A stretch of 11,864 nt of DNA. It comes from JBCCGI01 sp039029355. Its GTDB lineage: Bacteria; Planctomycetota; UBA1135; GCA-002686595. Location: positions 1 through 11,864 of the forward strand of contig JBCCGI010000155.1 in the NCBI GenBank assembly GCA_039029355.1. The letters run 5' to 3'. The notes beneath the pieces are model-generated. The model searched no databases, had not been told where the DNA came from, and saw only the letters and a list, made by a program, of their open reading frames with translations. A program made the position numbers and the translations under genes. Below are positions 1 to 6,463 of the stretch, in pieces. Position 1 is the stretch's first letter; the number at the start of each line of letters is the position of its first letter.

Positions 1-1
1 C

Positions 2-880
2 GGCATCGACGACATCGTCGACTTCATGGAGCACGAGGCTGCCCATTATCTATATGCCAGCACTCTAGGAGAGAAAGAGTTCCACAAGGTAGAAGGCTAT
101 GTTACGGTGCTGAAAATCATCGGGGGCTGGTTCTCACTGCCTTTGGAAAGTTTCACCCAATTTGATTTTGGCACGAGATACTATAACGGGCTGAAAGTCA
201 TCATGGCAAGCATGGTGCTGCTGCTCACCCTCTTTATGATGACGGGGGTTTCTGAATTGATGCGCCTCTATACGGGGCAGGCATCGGGCGATGTGCCGCC
301 CTTCTGGTTGCTGCCTGTGTTTCTGATAGCCGCTAGTGTGCAAATAGGACGTATCTGGTATCGGGATAATGTGCTTGATATGCCGTGGCATAGTCACAGC
401 AATGGCATTTCGGCATTCTCATTCCTTAACCATATCGATATCAGCAAGTTTACGAGTGATTTACCCGTCTTGCGCTGGCTGCCTGATAGACCCTTTACCA
501 GTTGGTGGATTGCTCGGGTCGGCCACCCGTTTATTTGTCTAGGTGTGGGGCAATGTCTGATATGGGCAGATGCGCCGCTGCTGGGCGGCTGGGTGATGAT
601 GTCTGCGCTAATGCTCTCCATTAAAAACAATATGATGTATCAGGGGTATCGTGGGCGGATTTTGGATGTCAAAGATGCCCAGATTGAGCAGCAATATTTG
701 GATGCTTCCTTGAGCGGCAAAGAGTCCAAACGCCAAATGGCGGAGTGTCCGTTGCCTGTCGCTTCGTGGCAAGGCGCGACGACGACTGCGTATCCAGGGC
801 GCTACGCCGAGGAGGAGCAACGCAGCCACGGAGTGACAGGCGGCGGACACTGCGCTGGAACTTCGGAACCAGGACACTAG
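2..880 (+). CDS. Membrane protein of unknown function, 5' end outside window
   Basis: I do not recognise this protein. The frame is open to the left edge. An ATG lies at 26, but it has no Shine-Dalgarno and the codons before it read as plausible protein, so the true start is probably upstream. Counting from that ATG, four hydrophobic segments are visible: about residues 55-78, 91-110, and two around 160-195. A charged tail containing the motif NNMMYQGYRGRILDVKDAQ follows. This suggests an inner-membrane protein with a cytoplasmic tail. Base composition is close to half A/T with many A/T-ending codons, unlike every gene to its right. The last ~45 residues (740-880) are encoded by a palindromic repeat and look unlike protein (rich in G, T, R and H), so the original C-terminus was probably near residue 238 and has been replaced. 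Its stop lies 10 bases from the end of the convergent minus-strand gene. Foreign origin or a chimeric join are both possible. Confidence 0.6.
   Translation, partial: GIDDIVDFMEHEAAHYLYASTLGEKEFHKVEGYVTVLKIIGGWFSLPLESFTQFDFGTRYYNGLKVIMASMVLLLTLFMMTGVSELMRLYTGQASGDVPPFWLLPVFLIAASVQIGRIWYRDNVLDMPWHSHSNGISAFSFLNHIDISKFTSDLPVLRWLPDRPFTSWWIARVGHPFICLGVGQCLIWADAPLLGGWVMMSALMLSIKNNMMYQGYRGRILDVKDAQIEQQYLDASLSGKESKRQMAECPLPVASWQGATTTAYPGRYAEEEQRSHGVTGGGHCAGTSEPGH
740..855. repeat. Imperfect 116-base palindrome at composition boundary
   Basis: The arm at 740-770 matches the reverse complement of 825-855 at 26 of 31 positions with no gaps. Both arms share the core AGTGTCCG. The 54-base centre holds a smaller inverted repeat, GCGTA at 788-792 and TACGC at 803-807. 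The element lies inside the 3' end of the leftmost gene and coincides with the shift from A/T-richer to very G/C-rich DNA. It could be a REP-like interspersed repeat, a small non-autonomous mobile element, or an element end. No transposase accompanies it. Confidence 0.6.
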
Positions 881-890
881 CTCGGCCCGA

Positions 891-1921
891 TCACTCGGAC
901 TCGACATAGCCCCACTCGCTCTTCCAGTCCCAACCGTGGTTGGTCGGGTCGAGGATCTCGGTGCCGTGGAAGGGGCTCTCCTTGAAGGCGGCGTAGCTGA
1001 AGACGTCGAAGCCGTCCAGGTAGCCGTCGTTGTCCGGGTCGAGGAGCACGGTCACGCTCCCCGTCGGTCCGGGCTTGCCCGCTTGTTCGTCTCGCGCAGG
1101 AGATGGAATCGCCCCTCGACGGGATGGTCGTAGGTCCCGAGCGATCGGCAGTAGGTCAGGTGAGGGTTCTCCGAAGCGCTGAGCTCCAGCGTCACGGTCG
1201 GTGAGGCTCCCAAGAGGTCCAGCGAGTAGACGTGGCCAAGCCCATAGGAGTGGAAGAGCAGCGATCGTCCCTCGGGATCGACGTCCAGGCTGTCGATGTG
1301 CTGATAGTCGGTGCCGGAGTAGAGCACGGTCCGGGTCGGCGTCGGCTGCCCCCGCGGCCGCTCCGCATGCGGGACGTAGGTCCCACCGGCGATCGAGAGG
1401 CTCGCGGAGTAGTGCCCACGCGGCACCCCGGCCGCCGTGGTCGGTGGGTCGAGCGCGGCGACGTGGGAGCCCGTGACCTCGGGAAAGACCCAACGCTCGA
1501 TGACGTCGTCCCACGTCCCATCCGGGTGCAGCTCGATCCCCGCGACGTAGAGCTCGCGGCCGCCCTCGCGCGAGGCCACGTCGGTGATGTTGTAGGAGGT
1601 GGAGTAGGTGAAGGAGCTCTGCTCCCACTCCTGGGTCGCGGGGACGAGCTCTTGGATCACGAGCGTGAGGAAGGGCTCGGATGAGTAGGAGACGTGGTTG
1701 CTGACGCCCTCCGCGGCGAGGACGTTCTGCGCCGACATCGGGTTCCAGAAGCTCAGCTCCTCCGGGATGGAGTACGGGCTCGGCGACCTGCCTGCGCCGG
1801 AAGAGCATCCCGAGCCCGTGAACGCGGCGGCCAAGACGCCTCCTGCCGTCAGGGCGAGAGCCGTGCTCCACGCGTGGCGACGACTCGTGCTCGTCTCCGG
1901 TCTTCTTTCCAAGGGCAGCAT
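891..1921 (-). pseudogene. Exported protein with C-terminal EF-hand/dockerin-like loop, frameshifted
   Basis: Two minus-strand frames form one protein. The first runs from the ATG at 1921 and meets a stop at 1052-1054. The second carries the rest of the protein down to a TGA at 891-893. The total of 1031 bases is one short of a multiple of three, so a single lost base between about 1055 and 1100 would explain the break; restored, it would encode about 343 residues. The N-terminus has a basic stretch, a hydrophobic run and a GSGCSSG segment, suggesting a signal peptide, perhaps of a lipoprotein with a weak lipobox. The middle has propeller-like phrases such as DSLDVDPEGRSLLF. The last part contains DPDNDGYLDGFD, with acidic residues at positions 1, 3, 5, 9 and 12 of a calcium-binding loop, as in EF-hands and dockerins. 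It starts 16 bases after the SRPBCC gene, so the two are probably co-transcribed. Function is unknown. The break may be a real mutation or a sequencing error. Confidence 0.6.
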
Positions 1922-1937
1922 CCGCAGAGGCAGCGCT

Positions 1938-2525
1938 TCACTCGAGGTGACGCTTGAGCTCGCCGTACAGCTGCCGGTTCGCCTTCAGGAAGAACGTCAG
2001 CAGCTGCTCGTACTCCGGGCTCGTCCCGTAGCCGACGCCGTAGGACTCGACCTTGGTCTGCGTCGGCGAGAGCGCCTCGAAGAGGATGACGTTCGTGAGC
2101 TTGTCGCCGTCCTGCTTCATCACCTCGGGCCAGTTGTCCGCGACCTCGGCCTTCAGGGTCAGCAGGCGTTCGGGCACGTAGTTGAGGATGTGCAGGGTGT
2201 TCGTTCCGGCGTCGCCGATCTCGGCGTCGGGAGCGTACTGCGTCAGGATCGTCCCGCCGACGCGCAGGTCGATGCGGGCCTTGGGCGCGGCCCAGGCGGT
2301 GTAGCCTTCCTCGGTCGTGTAGGCCCTCCAGACCTCGGACAGCGGCGCGTCGATCAGGACCTCTTCGACGACGATGCGCTCGCCGGTCTCCAGCACGTCG
2401 ACCCGGCTCTGGATCGGGGCGCGCTCGGCCTTCTGGGAGGGGCGGTCCGCGGACTGCGCCGCGGTGAGCACGAGGCCGGAGGAGAGCAGCGCGGAGCAAA
2501 GGAAGAGGCGGGAGGTTCGTCGCAT
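1938..2525 (-). CDS. Exported SRPBCC / AHSA1-like protein
   Basis: This protein of about 195 residues has an N-terminal signal peptide (MRRTSRLFLCSALLSSG onward, likely cleaved near residue 25-28). It is followed by a START/SRPBCC-type domain of the AHSA1 family over about residues 50-195. Family marks are the opening strand ending in IDAPLSEVWRAYTT, then EGYTAWAAPKA, VGG, and a closing amphipathic helix near EYEQLLTFFLKANRQLYGEL. Such domains form a helix-grip fold that binds hydrophobic ligands. AHSA1-like bacterial members are usually cytoplasmic and poorly characterised, so the export signal here is notable. The ATG at 2525 was chosen because the signal peptide begins there. An in-frame ATG at 2540 is possible, and the frame stays open to a GTG at 2657, but that extension is arginine-rich and not protein-like. 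The frameshifted gene at 1921 follows after 16 bases. The ligand is unknown. Confidence 0.75.
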   Translation of the reverse strand: MRRTSRLFLCSALLSSGLVLTAAQSADRPSQKAERAPIQSRVDVLETGERIVVEEVLIDAPLSEVWRAYTTEEGYTAWAAPKARIDLRVGGTILTQYAPDAEIGDAGTNTLHILNYVPERLLTLKAEVADNWPEVMKQDGDKLTNVILFEALSPTQTKVESYGVGYGTSPEYEQLLTFFLKANRQLYGELKRHLE

Positions 2526-2619
2526 GGTGGAGCCCAGCATAGGGGCCCCGCCCCTTCGGGCGGCGCGCTCGCCGGGCCGTTCGCGACGGTACGTCGAACG
2601 ACCGTCTGAGCGGCGCGAG

Positions 2620-2651
2620 GAGCGGGCGCGCGCGAACGGGGCAGCCCGCTC
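2620..2651 (-). terminator. Possible terminator hairpin after the propeller-like gene
   Basis: GAGCGGGC at 2620-2627 and GCCCGCTC at 2644-2651 form an 8-bp perfect G/C-rich stem with a 16-base loop. It starts 12 bases beyond the stop codon of the gene ending at 2664. No T-tract follows in the direction of transcription, so this is a weak candidate. The rest of the 138-base gap holds the upstream region of the SRPBCC gene, where I see no clear promoter. Confidence 0.35.
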
Positions 2652-2663
2652 CCCCACGATCGC

Positions 2664-3860
2664 CTACGAGGTCCCCAGGACGAGGTCGAGCGCGTTCGTG
2701 ACCGCGAGCGTCGAGGCGTCGGCCGAGCCCGCCTGGGTGCACAGTGAGAGCCCCGCGAGGCTGAGCTCCGCGGGCACCGGGAACGCGAACGGCTCGCCCT
2801 TCGGCACGATCTGCGCCCCCACGTGCGGCAGGTCGCAGAGCAGCACGCCGAACGGCATCGGCACGTTGACCGGCGCCGCCGAGAAGGCCGCGAAGTCGAA
2901 GAGCGCGTTCGGCAGGAACGAGGTGTGGTCGACGCGCGGCTCCCACGTCGTGCCGAGGGTCGGCGGGGTCGGCCCGGGCAGGTACACGTTCGGGTTGGGC
3001 GGGGTCCCGAGCCGGACGGTCACGTCCGACTCCACCGGGCAGGGCACGAAGGCGAGCGACGCCGCGGCGCCGGTCTCGAGCAGCCCGACGAACGTCGCGT
3101 CGCCGGTGACGGGGTCGATCTCGTACAGCTCGTCGCCGACGACTTCCGCGCGGGCGCCGAACAGCTTTCCGTCGGTGGGGCGCACCGCGAGCGCGTCGAA
3201 CCTGCGGTACGGCGTCACGTCGATGGTCGAGACCAGCACCCAGTCGACGTAGACCGACAGCTTGGAGTCCACCATCCAGTACAGCGTGCCGTCCGGGTGA
3301 AACGTGAGGCTCGCCGACGGCCCCGCGGGCTGCATGGTGCCGAGGTTGTCGGCGGCGCCGGTCTCCACGTCGATCTCGTAGAAGCGCCCCACGCCGCCGA
3401 AGTGCGACAGCCCGAAGCCGTACAGCTTGCCGGTCAGAGGATCGCACGCGATGTCGCGCATCGCGATCTCATCGCCGTTGTTGTCGACGATCTTCACCGA
3501 GCTGAGCTCCGCCCCGGTCTCGGGGTCCAGCTGCATCAACCAGGTCGAGAACGAGCCGCGGCGCGTGCCCCACAGGCGTCCGTCGGGACCCACGGCGAGC
3601 CCGGTGACGGGGCTGGTGAACTCGTTGAGCTTCTTCCCTCCGAGGGTCGCTTCGTCGACCAGGAAGAGCGAACCCTCGACCACGGACCGCTCCGCGGCCC
3701 CGGTGATGAAGTGGTGGCAGTAGGCCTTGGCATGGCCTCCTCGCACGCCGCCGGATGGGGCCTGGCCCGTCGGCGACTTCGAGGGGGACGACGTGGCGGC
3801 CGGCGACTGGACCGGCGCGCTCGCAACGGCGAGCAGGAGAGCGAGTTGGAGCGATAGCAT
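2664..3860 (-). CDS. Secreted propeller-like protein with shared C-terminal module
   Basis: This protein has 398 residues. A signal peptide (MLSLQLALLLAVASAPVQS) precedes a low-complexity Ser/Pro/Gly stretch to about residue 45. Residues ~60-280 hold repeated phrases of the type GLAVGPDGRLWGT, DIACDPLTGKLYGF, LTFHPDGTLYW and LAVRPTDGKLFGA, alternating with ELYEIDPVTG and FYEIDVETG. This pattern is typical of beta-propeller or NHL/WD-like repeats. The last ~112 residues (2664-3002) form a separate module also found at the end of the pentapeptide protein encoded just upstream. It contains TWxPxVDHxSFLP, PFAF, AGSxDAS and TNALDLVLGTS at the very end. I infer an exported beta-rich protein that may bind a ligand, carbohydrate or partner. 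No catalytic motif is visible. No Shine-Dalgarno precedes the ATG, but a signal peptide right after it supports this start. The gene lies 199 bases after the pentapeptide gene, on the same strand. Confidence 0.75.
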   Translation of the reverse strand: MLSLQLALLLAVASAPVQSPAATSSPSKSPTGQAPSGGVRGGHAKAYCHHFITGAAERSVVEGSLFLVDEATLGGKKLNEFTSPVTGLAVGPDGRLWGTRRGSFSTWLMQLDPETGAELSSVKIVDNNGDEIAMRDIACDPLTGKLYGFGLSHFGGVGRFYEIDVETGAADNLGTMQPAGPSASLTFHPDGTLYWMVDSKLSVYVDWVLVSTIDVTPYRRFDALAVRPTDGKLFGARAEVVGDELYEIDPVTGDATFVGLLETGAAASLAFVPCPVESDVTVRLGTPPNPNVYLPGPTPPTLGTTWEPRVDHTSFLPNALFDFAAFSAAPVNVPMPFGVLLCDLPHVGAQIVPKGEPFAFPVPAELSLAGLSLCTQAGSADASTLAVTNALDLVLGTS

Positions 3861-3878
3861 GGCGGTTGGGTTGGGTGT

Positions 3879-3892
3879 CCGTGATCACACGG
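3879..3892. promoter_or_regulatory. Short inverted repeat just upstream of the propeller-like gene
   Basis: CCGTG-ATCA-CACGG is a perfect 5-bp-arm inverted repeat containing the palindrome GTGATCAC. It is 18 bases upstream of the ATG at 3860, in the 5' untranslated region or promoter of that minus-strand gene. It could be an operator. It is short enough to occur by chance in DNA of this composition. Confidence 0.2.
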
Positions 3893-4021
3893 CGCGACCG
3901 AAACGGTGCGCCTCTTCGTGGTGCGCGGGCGCCGCGAGAGGGGTCGCCGCACACGCGGAGTCAGAGGCGCGATCGGCGCGCGCCGGCTGCCAGGCTTTTC
4001 GCCGAAACGTGAAGTCGGGGG

Positions 4022-4039
4022 GCTTCGTCAAGGCGAAGC
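4022..4039 (-). terminator. Possible weak terminator after the pentapeptide gene
   Basis: GCTTCG at 4022-4027 pairs with CGAAGC at 4034-4039 around a 6-base loop, 20 bases beyond the stop codon at 4060. In the transcript it is followed by a C-run rather than a U-run. A second small dyad (TTTCG/CGAAA) lies about 20 bases further. This is a possible attenuating terminator between two same-strand genes, and the evidence is weak. Confidence 0.25.
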
Positions 4040-4059
4040 GTGCTTTCCACGGGCGCGCT

Positions 4060-5013
4060 CTAGTACGTGCCGATCACGATGTCGATCGCGTTGGTCAACG
4101 CGACGCCGCCGCTTGCGTCCACCGATCCCGCTCCGACGCACGCAATTGTTCCGGGCAAGGTGCAATCCTCGGGCAGGACGAACGCAAAGGGCGCACCCGC
4201 AGGCACCACGGTCACGTTGAAGTACGGACCGGCGCACAACAGCTGCCCCAACGCTCCCAACGCGACGTCGGTCGGGTTCGGCGAGAAGGCCGCGACGTCG
4301 AGGACGGCTGCGGGCAGGAACGAGCTGTGGTCGACGACCGGATCCCAGGTCGCGCCCAGCACCGGGCCGCTGGTCTGGCCCGGGCGGAACGCCTCGGGGT
4401 TCGGGGCGGCGGTGCTGTTGCGGAGAACCTCCGACGCCGGAACGCAGACCCCGCAGGCCGTGAGGTTGACCCACCCCGCCGCGACGGGGTCGAAGAGCGT
4501 GCCGGTGAAGTCCGTCGCGCAGTCGTAGAAGGCGCTGCCGGCCGCCGACGCGAGCCCCGCGGCGCCGGTCAGGCTCGCGCCCGAGAAGTCGGCCGAGACG
4601 AGGTCCGCCGAGGAGAGGTCGGCTCCCGACAGATCGGCCAGCCGGAAGTCGGCGAAGATCAGGAAGCCGCCGGAGAGATCCGCTCCGGAGAGGTCGGCCC
4701 CCGAGAAGCCCGCGCCGGACAAGCCGGCGAAGGACAGGTCCGCCGACGACAGGTCGGCCGAGCTGAGGTCCGCGAAGTTGAGGTCGGCAAAGGCGGCCGC
4801 GATCCCGGCGTGGTTCTCGCACCCGTGCTGCTCGAAGGGCCCGACCCCGAACGGGAAGGTCGGCGGGCAGAAGCCGACCGAAGGGCAGGATCCGCAGGTC
4901 TGAGCGGAAACGCTCGTCGGCGCGGCGAGGGCGAGGGAGACGACGAGGCGGAGCGGGATCCCGAAGGCGCTTCGCCGATCCCCGTCCGGGTGGGTCCGTG
5001 ACGTCCGCAGCAT
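4060..5013 (-). CDS. Secreted pentapeptide-repeat protein with shared C-terminal module
   Basis: This 317-residue protein starts at the ATG at 5013. That start has GGAGGA a short distance upstream and is followed by a signal peptide (basic start, then LRLVVSLALAAPTSVSAQ). A cysteine-containing linker (CGSCPSVGFCPP) follows. Residues ~70-150 are tandem pentapeptide repeats of the A(D/G)LSx type (for example FADLS-SADLS-SADLS), which fold as a right-handed four-sided beta-helix. A section including FYDCATDFTGTLFDP resembles the cap that often follows pentapeptide arrays. The last 114 residues (4060-4404) are the same module that ends the neighbouring protein at 2664-3860, finishing LTNAIDIVIGTY. 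Pentapeptide proteins include DNA-gyrase-protecting DNA mimics, but those are cytoplasmic. An exported one is more likely structural or adhesive. Cysteines near the N-terminus and around the module could form disulphides. It is divergent from the FAS1 gene across a 328-base gap. Confidence 0.8.
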   Translation of the reverse strand: MLRTSRTHPDGDRRSAFGIPLRLVVSLALAAPTSVSAQTCGSCPSVGFCPPTFPFGVGPFEQHGCENHAGIAAAFADLNFADLSSADLSSADLSFAGLSGAGFSGADLSGADLSGGFLIFADFRLADLSGADLSSADLVSADFSGASLTGAAGLASAAGSAFYDCATDFTGTLFDPVAAGWVNLTACGVCVPASEVLRNSTAAPNPEAFRPGQTSGPVLGATWDPVVDHSSFLPAAVLDVAAFSPNPTDVALGALGQLLCAGPYFNVTVVPAGAPFAFVLPEDCTLPGTIACVGAGSVDASGGVALTNAIDIVIGTY

Positions 5014-5083
5014 CTCTCCATCCTCCTCGTCTCGTGGGATCGGGCCGCGGCGAGCGCGCGCGACCCATCGTCGATCGAGCCCG

Positions 5084-5110
5084 AGTGTAGCGGCTCGCCG
5101 TCTGCGTGAA
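5084..5110 (-). promoter_or_regulatory. Weak candidate promoter for the pentapeptide gene
   Basis: Read on the minus strand, TTCACG (5110-5105) is followed after 15 bases by TACACT (5089-5084), each matching four of six bases of the sigma-70 consensus hexamers. The spacing is short. An inverted repeat, CGAGCC at 5076-5081 and GGCTCG at 5092-5097, overlaps the -10-like element and could be an operator. The rest of the divergent gap (5014-5341) shows no second convincing promoter. A plus-strand promoter for the FAS1 gene must lie here but is not recognisable. Confidence 0.2.
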
Positions 5111-5341
5111 GCGACGCGCGGCTTTACAAGGAGCGGTCGAGCACGGCCTCGACACGCCGCTCGGCGCGTTCGCGCAGCCATCGACGCGGCGCGGGTCTTT
5201 ACCGTCGCGCTCCTCCCGAAGCGGCGGAGAGCCGAGTTACGCGATCCGTGCATCCGGTCGCCGGCCGGGGGCGAAGCTGCGCTCAACCAAGTCGAGGATC
5301 GCCGTCCACGCCTTTTCCCCCATCGCTCCCGGAGGAGCTCC

Positions 5342-6280
5342 ATGCGACCCAAATCCCTTCGCGCCGCAGGCCTTCTGACGGCTGTGCTCGCTTCTGCCCC
5401 GCTCGCCGCCGCCAGCCCCGCGGGCTCGGGCGACTTCATCGACGTGCTCGAGCAGTCGGGCCAGTTCACCACGCTGCTCGCCGCCATCGACGCCGCCGGC
5501 CTCACCGACGAGTTCGAGACGCAGGGCCCGGCCACCGTCTTCGCGCCGACCGACACGGCCTTTGCGAACCTGCCCGCCGGCGCCGTCGAGGCGCTCGTGA
5601 CCCAACCCAACCTCCTCGCGACGGTGCTCAAGTACCACGTCGTCCAGGGCGAGTTCTTCGCCGCCGACGTGATCAGCCTGCCCTCGGCGCAAACGCTGAC
5701 CGGCGAGAAGGTCAAGTTCAACGTGACGCCGACCGGCGGCGTGCAGGTCAACAAGGCCAACGTGACGACGCCCGACGTCGTCGCGACGAACGGCGTCGCG
5801 CACGTCATCGACCGCGTCCTCATCCCCGACCTGAGCGAGTTCGCCGCGATCCGGCTCGACCTCGTCCAGCTGGTCAGCCTGCTCAACGTCAAGTTCGACG
5901 ACTTCAACACGCTGCTGACCGCCGTCGTCGCGGCCGACCTCGCCGGCGCGCTCTCGGCTCCCGGCGACCTGACCCTCTTCGCGCCGACCGACCGCGCCTT
6001 CGCGCGCCTGCCCGACGGGCTGCTCGAGTCGCTGCTCGCCAACCCCGCGGACCTCGCCGCGGTGCTGACCTACCACGTCGTTCCGCAGGAGCTCTTCGCG
6101 GCGGACGTCGTCGGCCTCTCCGGCGCGACCACCCTGCAGGGCCAGGACGTCTCCTTCTCGGTCGACCTCTCCGGCGGGGTGTTCGTCAACACCTCGCAGG
6201 TGGTCGTCACGGACCTGAACGCCAAGAACGGCGTGATGCACGTCATCGACGAGGTGCTGATTCCGGATCTCGGTTCCTGA
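5342..6280 (+). CDS. Secreted protein with two fasciclin (FAS1) domains
   Basis: This 312-residue protein has a strong Shine-Dalgarno, GGAGGAG at 5331-5337, four bases before the ATG. A signal peptide (MRPKSLRAAGLLTAVLASAP onward, cleavage near residue 24) leads to two FAS1 domains, about residues 28-165 and 170-311. Each has the hallmark H1 box (TVFAPTDTAF at 65-74, and TLFAPTDRAF in the second), the YHVV motif, and the closing H2-type segment (GVAHVIDRVLIPDL and GVMHVIDEVLIPDL). The two domains clearly resemble each other, so they arose by duplication. FAS1 domains mediate weak adhesion or matrix binding, and bacterial forms are usually single-domain secreted or lipoproteins. No anchor is present, so it is probably released or bound to the cell surface. 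A strong hairpin follows 24 bases after the stop, so it is likely transcribed alone. Confidence 0.93.
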   Translation: MRPKSLRAAGLLTAVLASAPLAAASPAGSGDFIDVLEQSGQFTTLLAAIDAAGLTDEFETQGPATVFAPTDTAFANLPAGAVEALVTQPNLLATVLKYHVVQGEFFAADVISLPSAQTLTGEKVKFNVTPTGGVQVNKANVTTPDVVATNGVAHVIDRVLIPDLSEFAAIRLDLVQLVSLLNVKFDDFNTLLTAVVAADLAGALSAPGDLTLFAPTDRAFARLPDGLLESLLANPADLAAVLTYHVVPQELFAADVVGLSGATTLQGQDVSFSVDLSGGVFVNTSQVVVTDLNAKNGVMHVIDEVLIPDLGS

Positions 6281-6304
6281 GCCTCGGCGCCCGCGCTCCG
6301 CGCA

Positions 6305-6334
6305 GGCCGGCCGCGCTTCCGAGCGCGGCCGGCC
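6305..6334 (+). terminator. Strong hairpin terminator after the FAS1 gene
   Basis: GGCCGGCCGCGCT at 6305-6317 and AGCGCGGCCGGCC at 6322-6334 form a perfect 13-bp stem with a TCCG loop. It lies 24 bases after the stop at 6280 and is followed by a short T-containing stretch (GTGCTCGTTTAAG). The strength of the stem makes it a likely Rho-independent terminator despite the poor T-tract. The remaining gap to 6463 has no recognisable promoter for the next gene, although one is expected. Confidence 0.7.
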
Positions 6335-6463
6335 GTGCTCGTTTAAGGACCGCGAGCAGCGTCCCCGGGGGGCGGCCCGAGAAATGTGCCTTTCGCGTCA
6401 TGCCCCCGGGCGCATCGACCTCGAGCAGCTACACCCGCTTCTCTTCCCCCTCACAGCTGCTCC

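Noticed and set aside
740..855. Integron attC site
   Set aside because: The long imperfect palindrome after a gene recalls attC, but I find no paired core sites of the RYYYAAC and GTTRRRY type at its ends.
1052..1105. Programmed -1 ribosomal frameshift
   Set aside because: No X-XXY-YYZ slippery heptamer is present near the frame change, and I see no obvious downstream stimulating structure.
2526..2657. N-terminal extension of the SRPBCC protein to the GTG at 2657
   Set aside because: The extension is arginine-rich, overlaps the inverted repeat after the preceding gene, and would bury the signal peptide.
1849..3447. Long minus-strand open frame across three genes
   Set aside because: It is a low-complexity arginine-rich translation. 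The overlapping frames carry signal peptides and recognisable domains.
4560..4800. Tandem DNA repeat or CRISPR-like array
   Set aside because: The 15-base periodicity is explained by the pentapeptide codons. There are no spacers and no fixed repeat.
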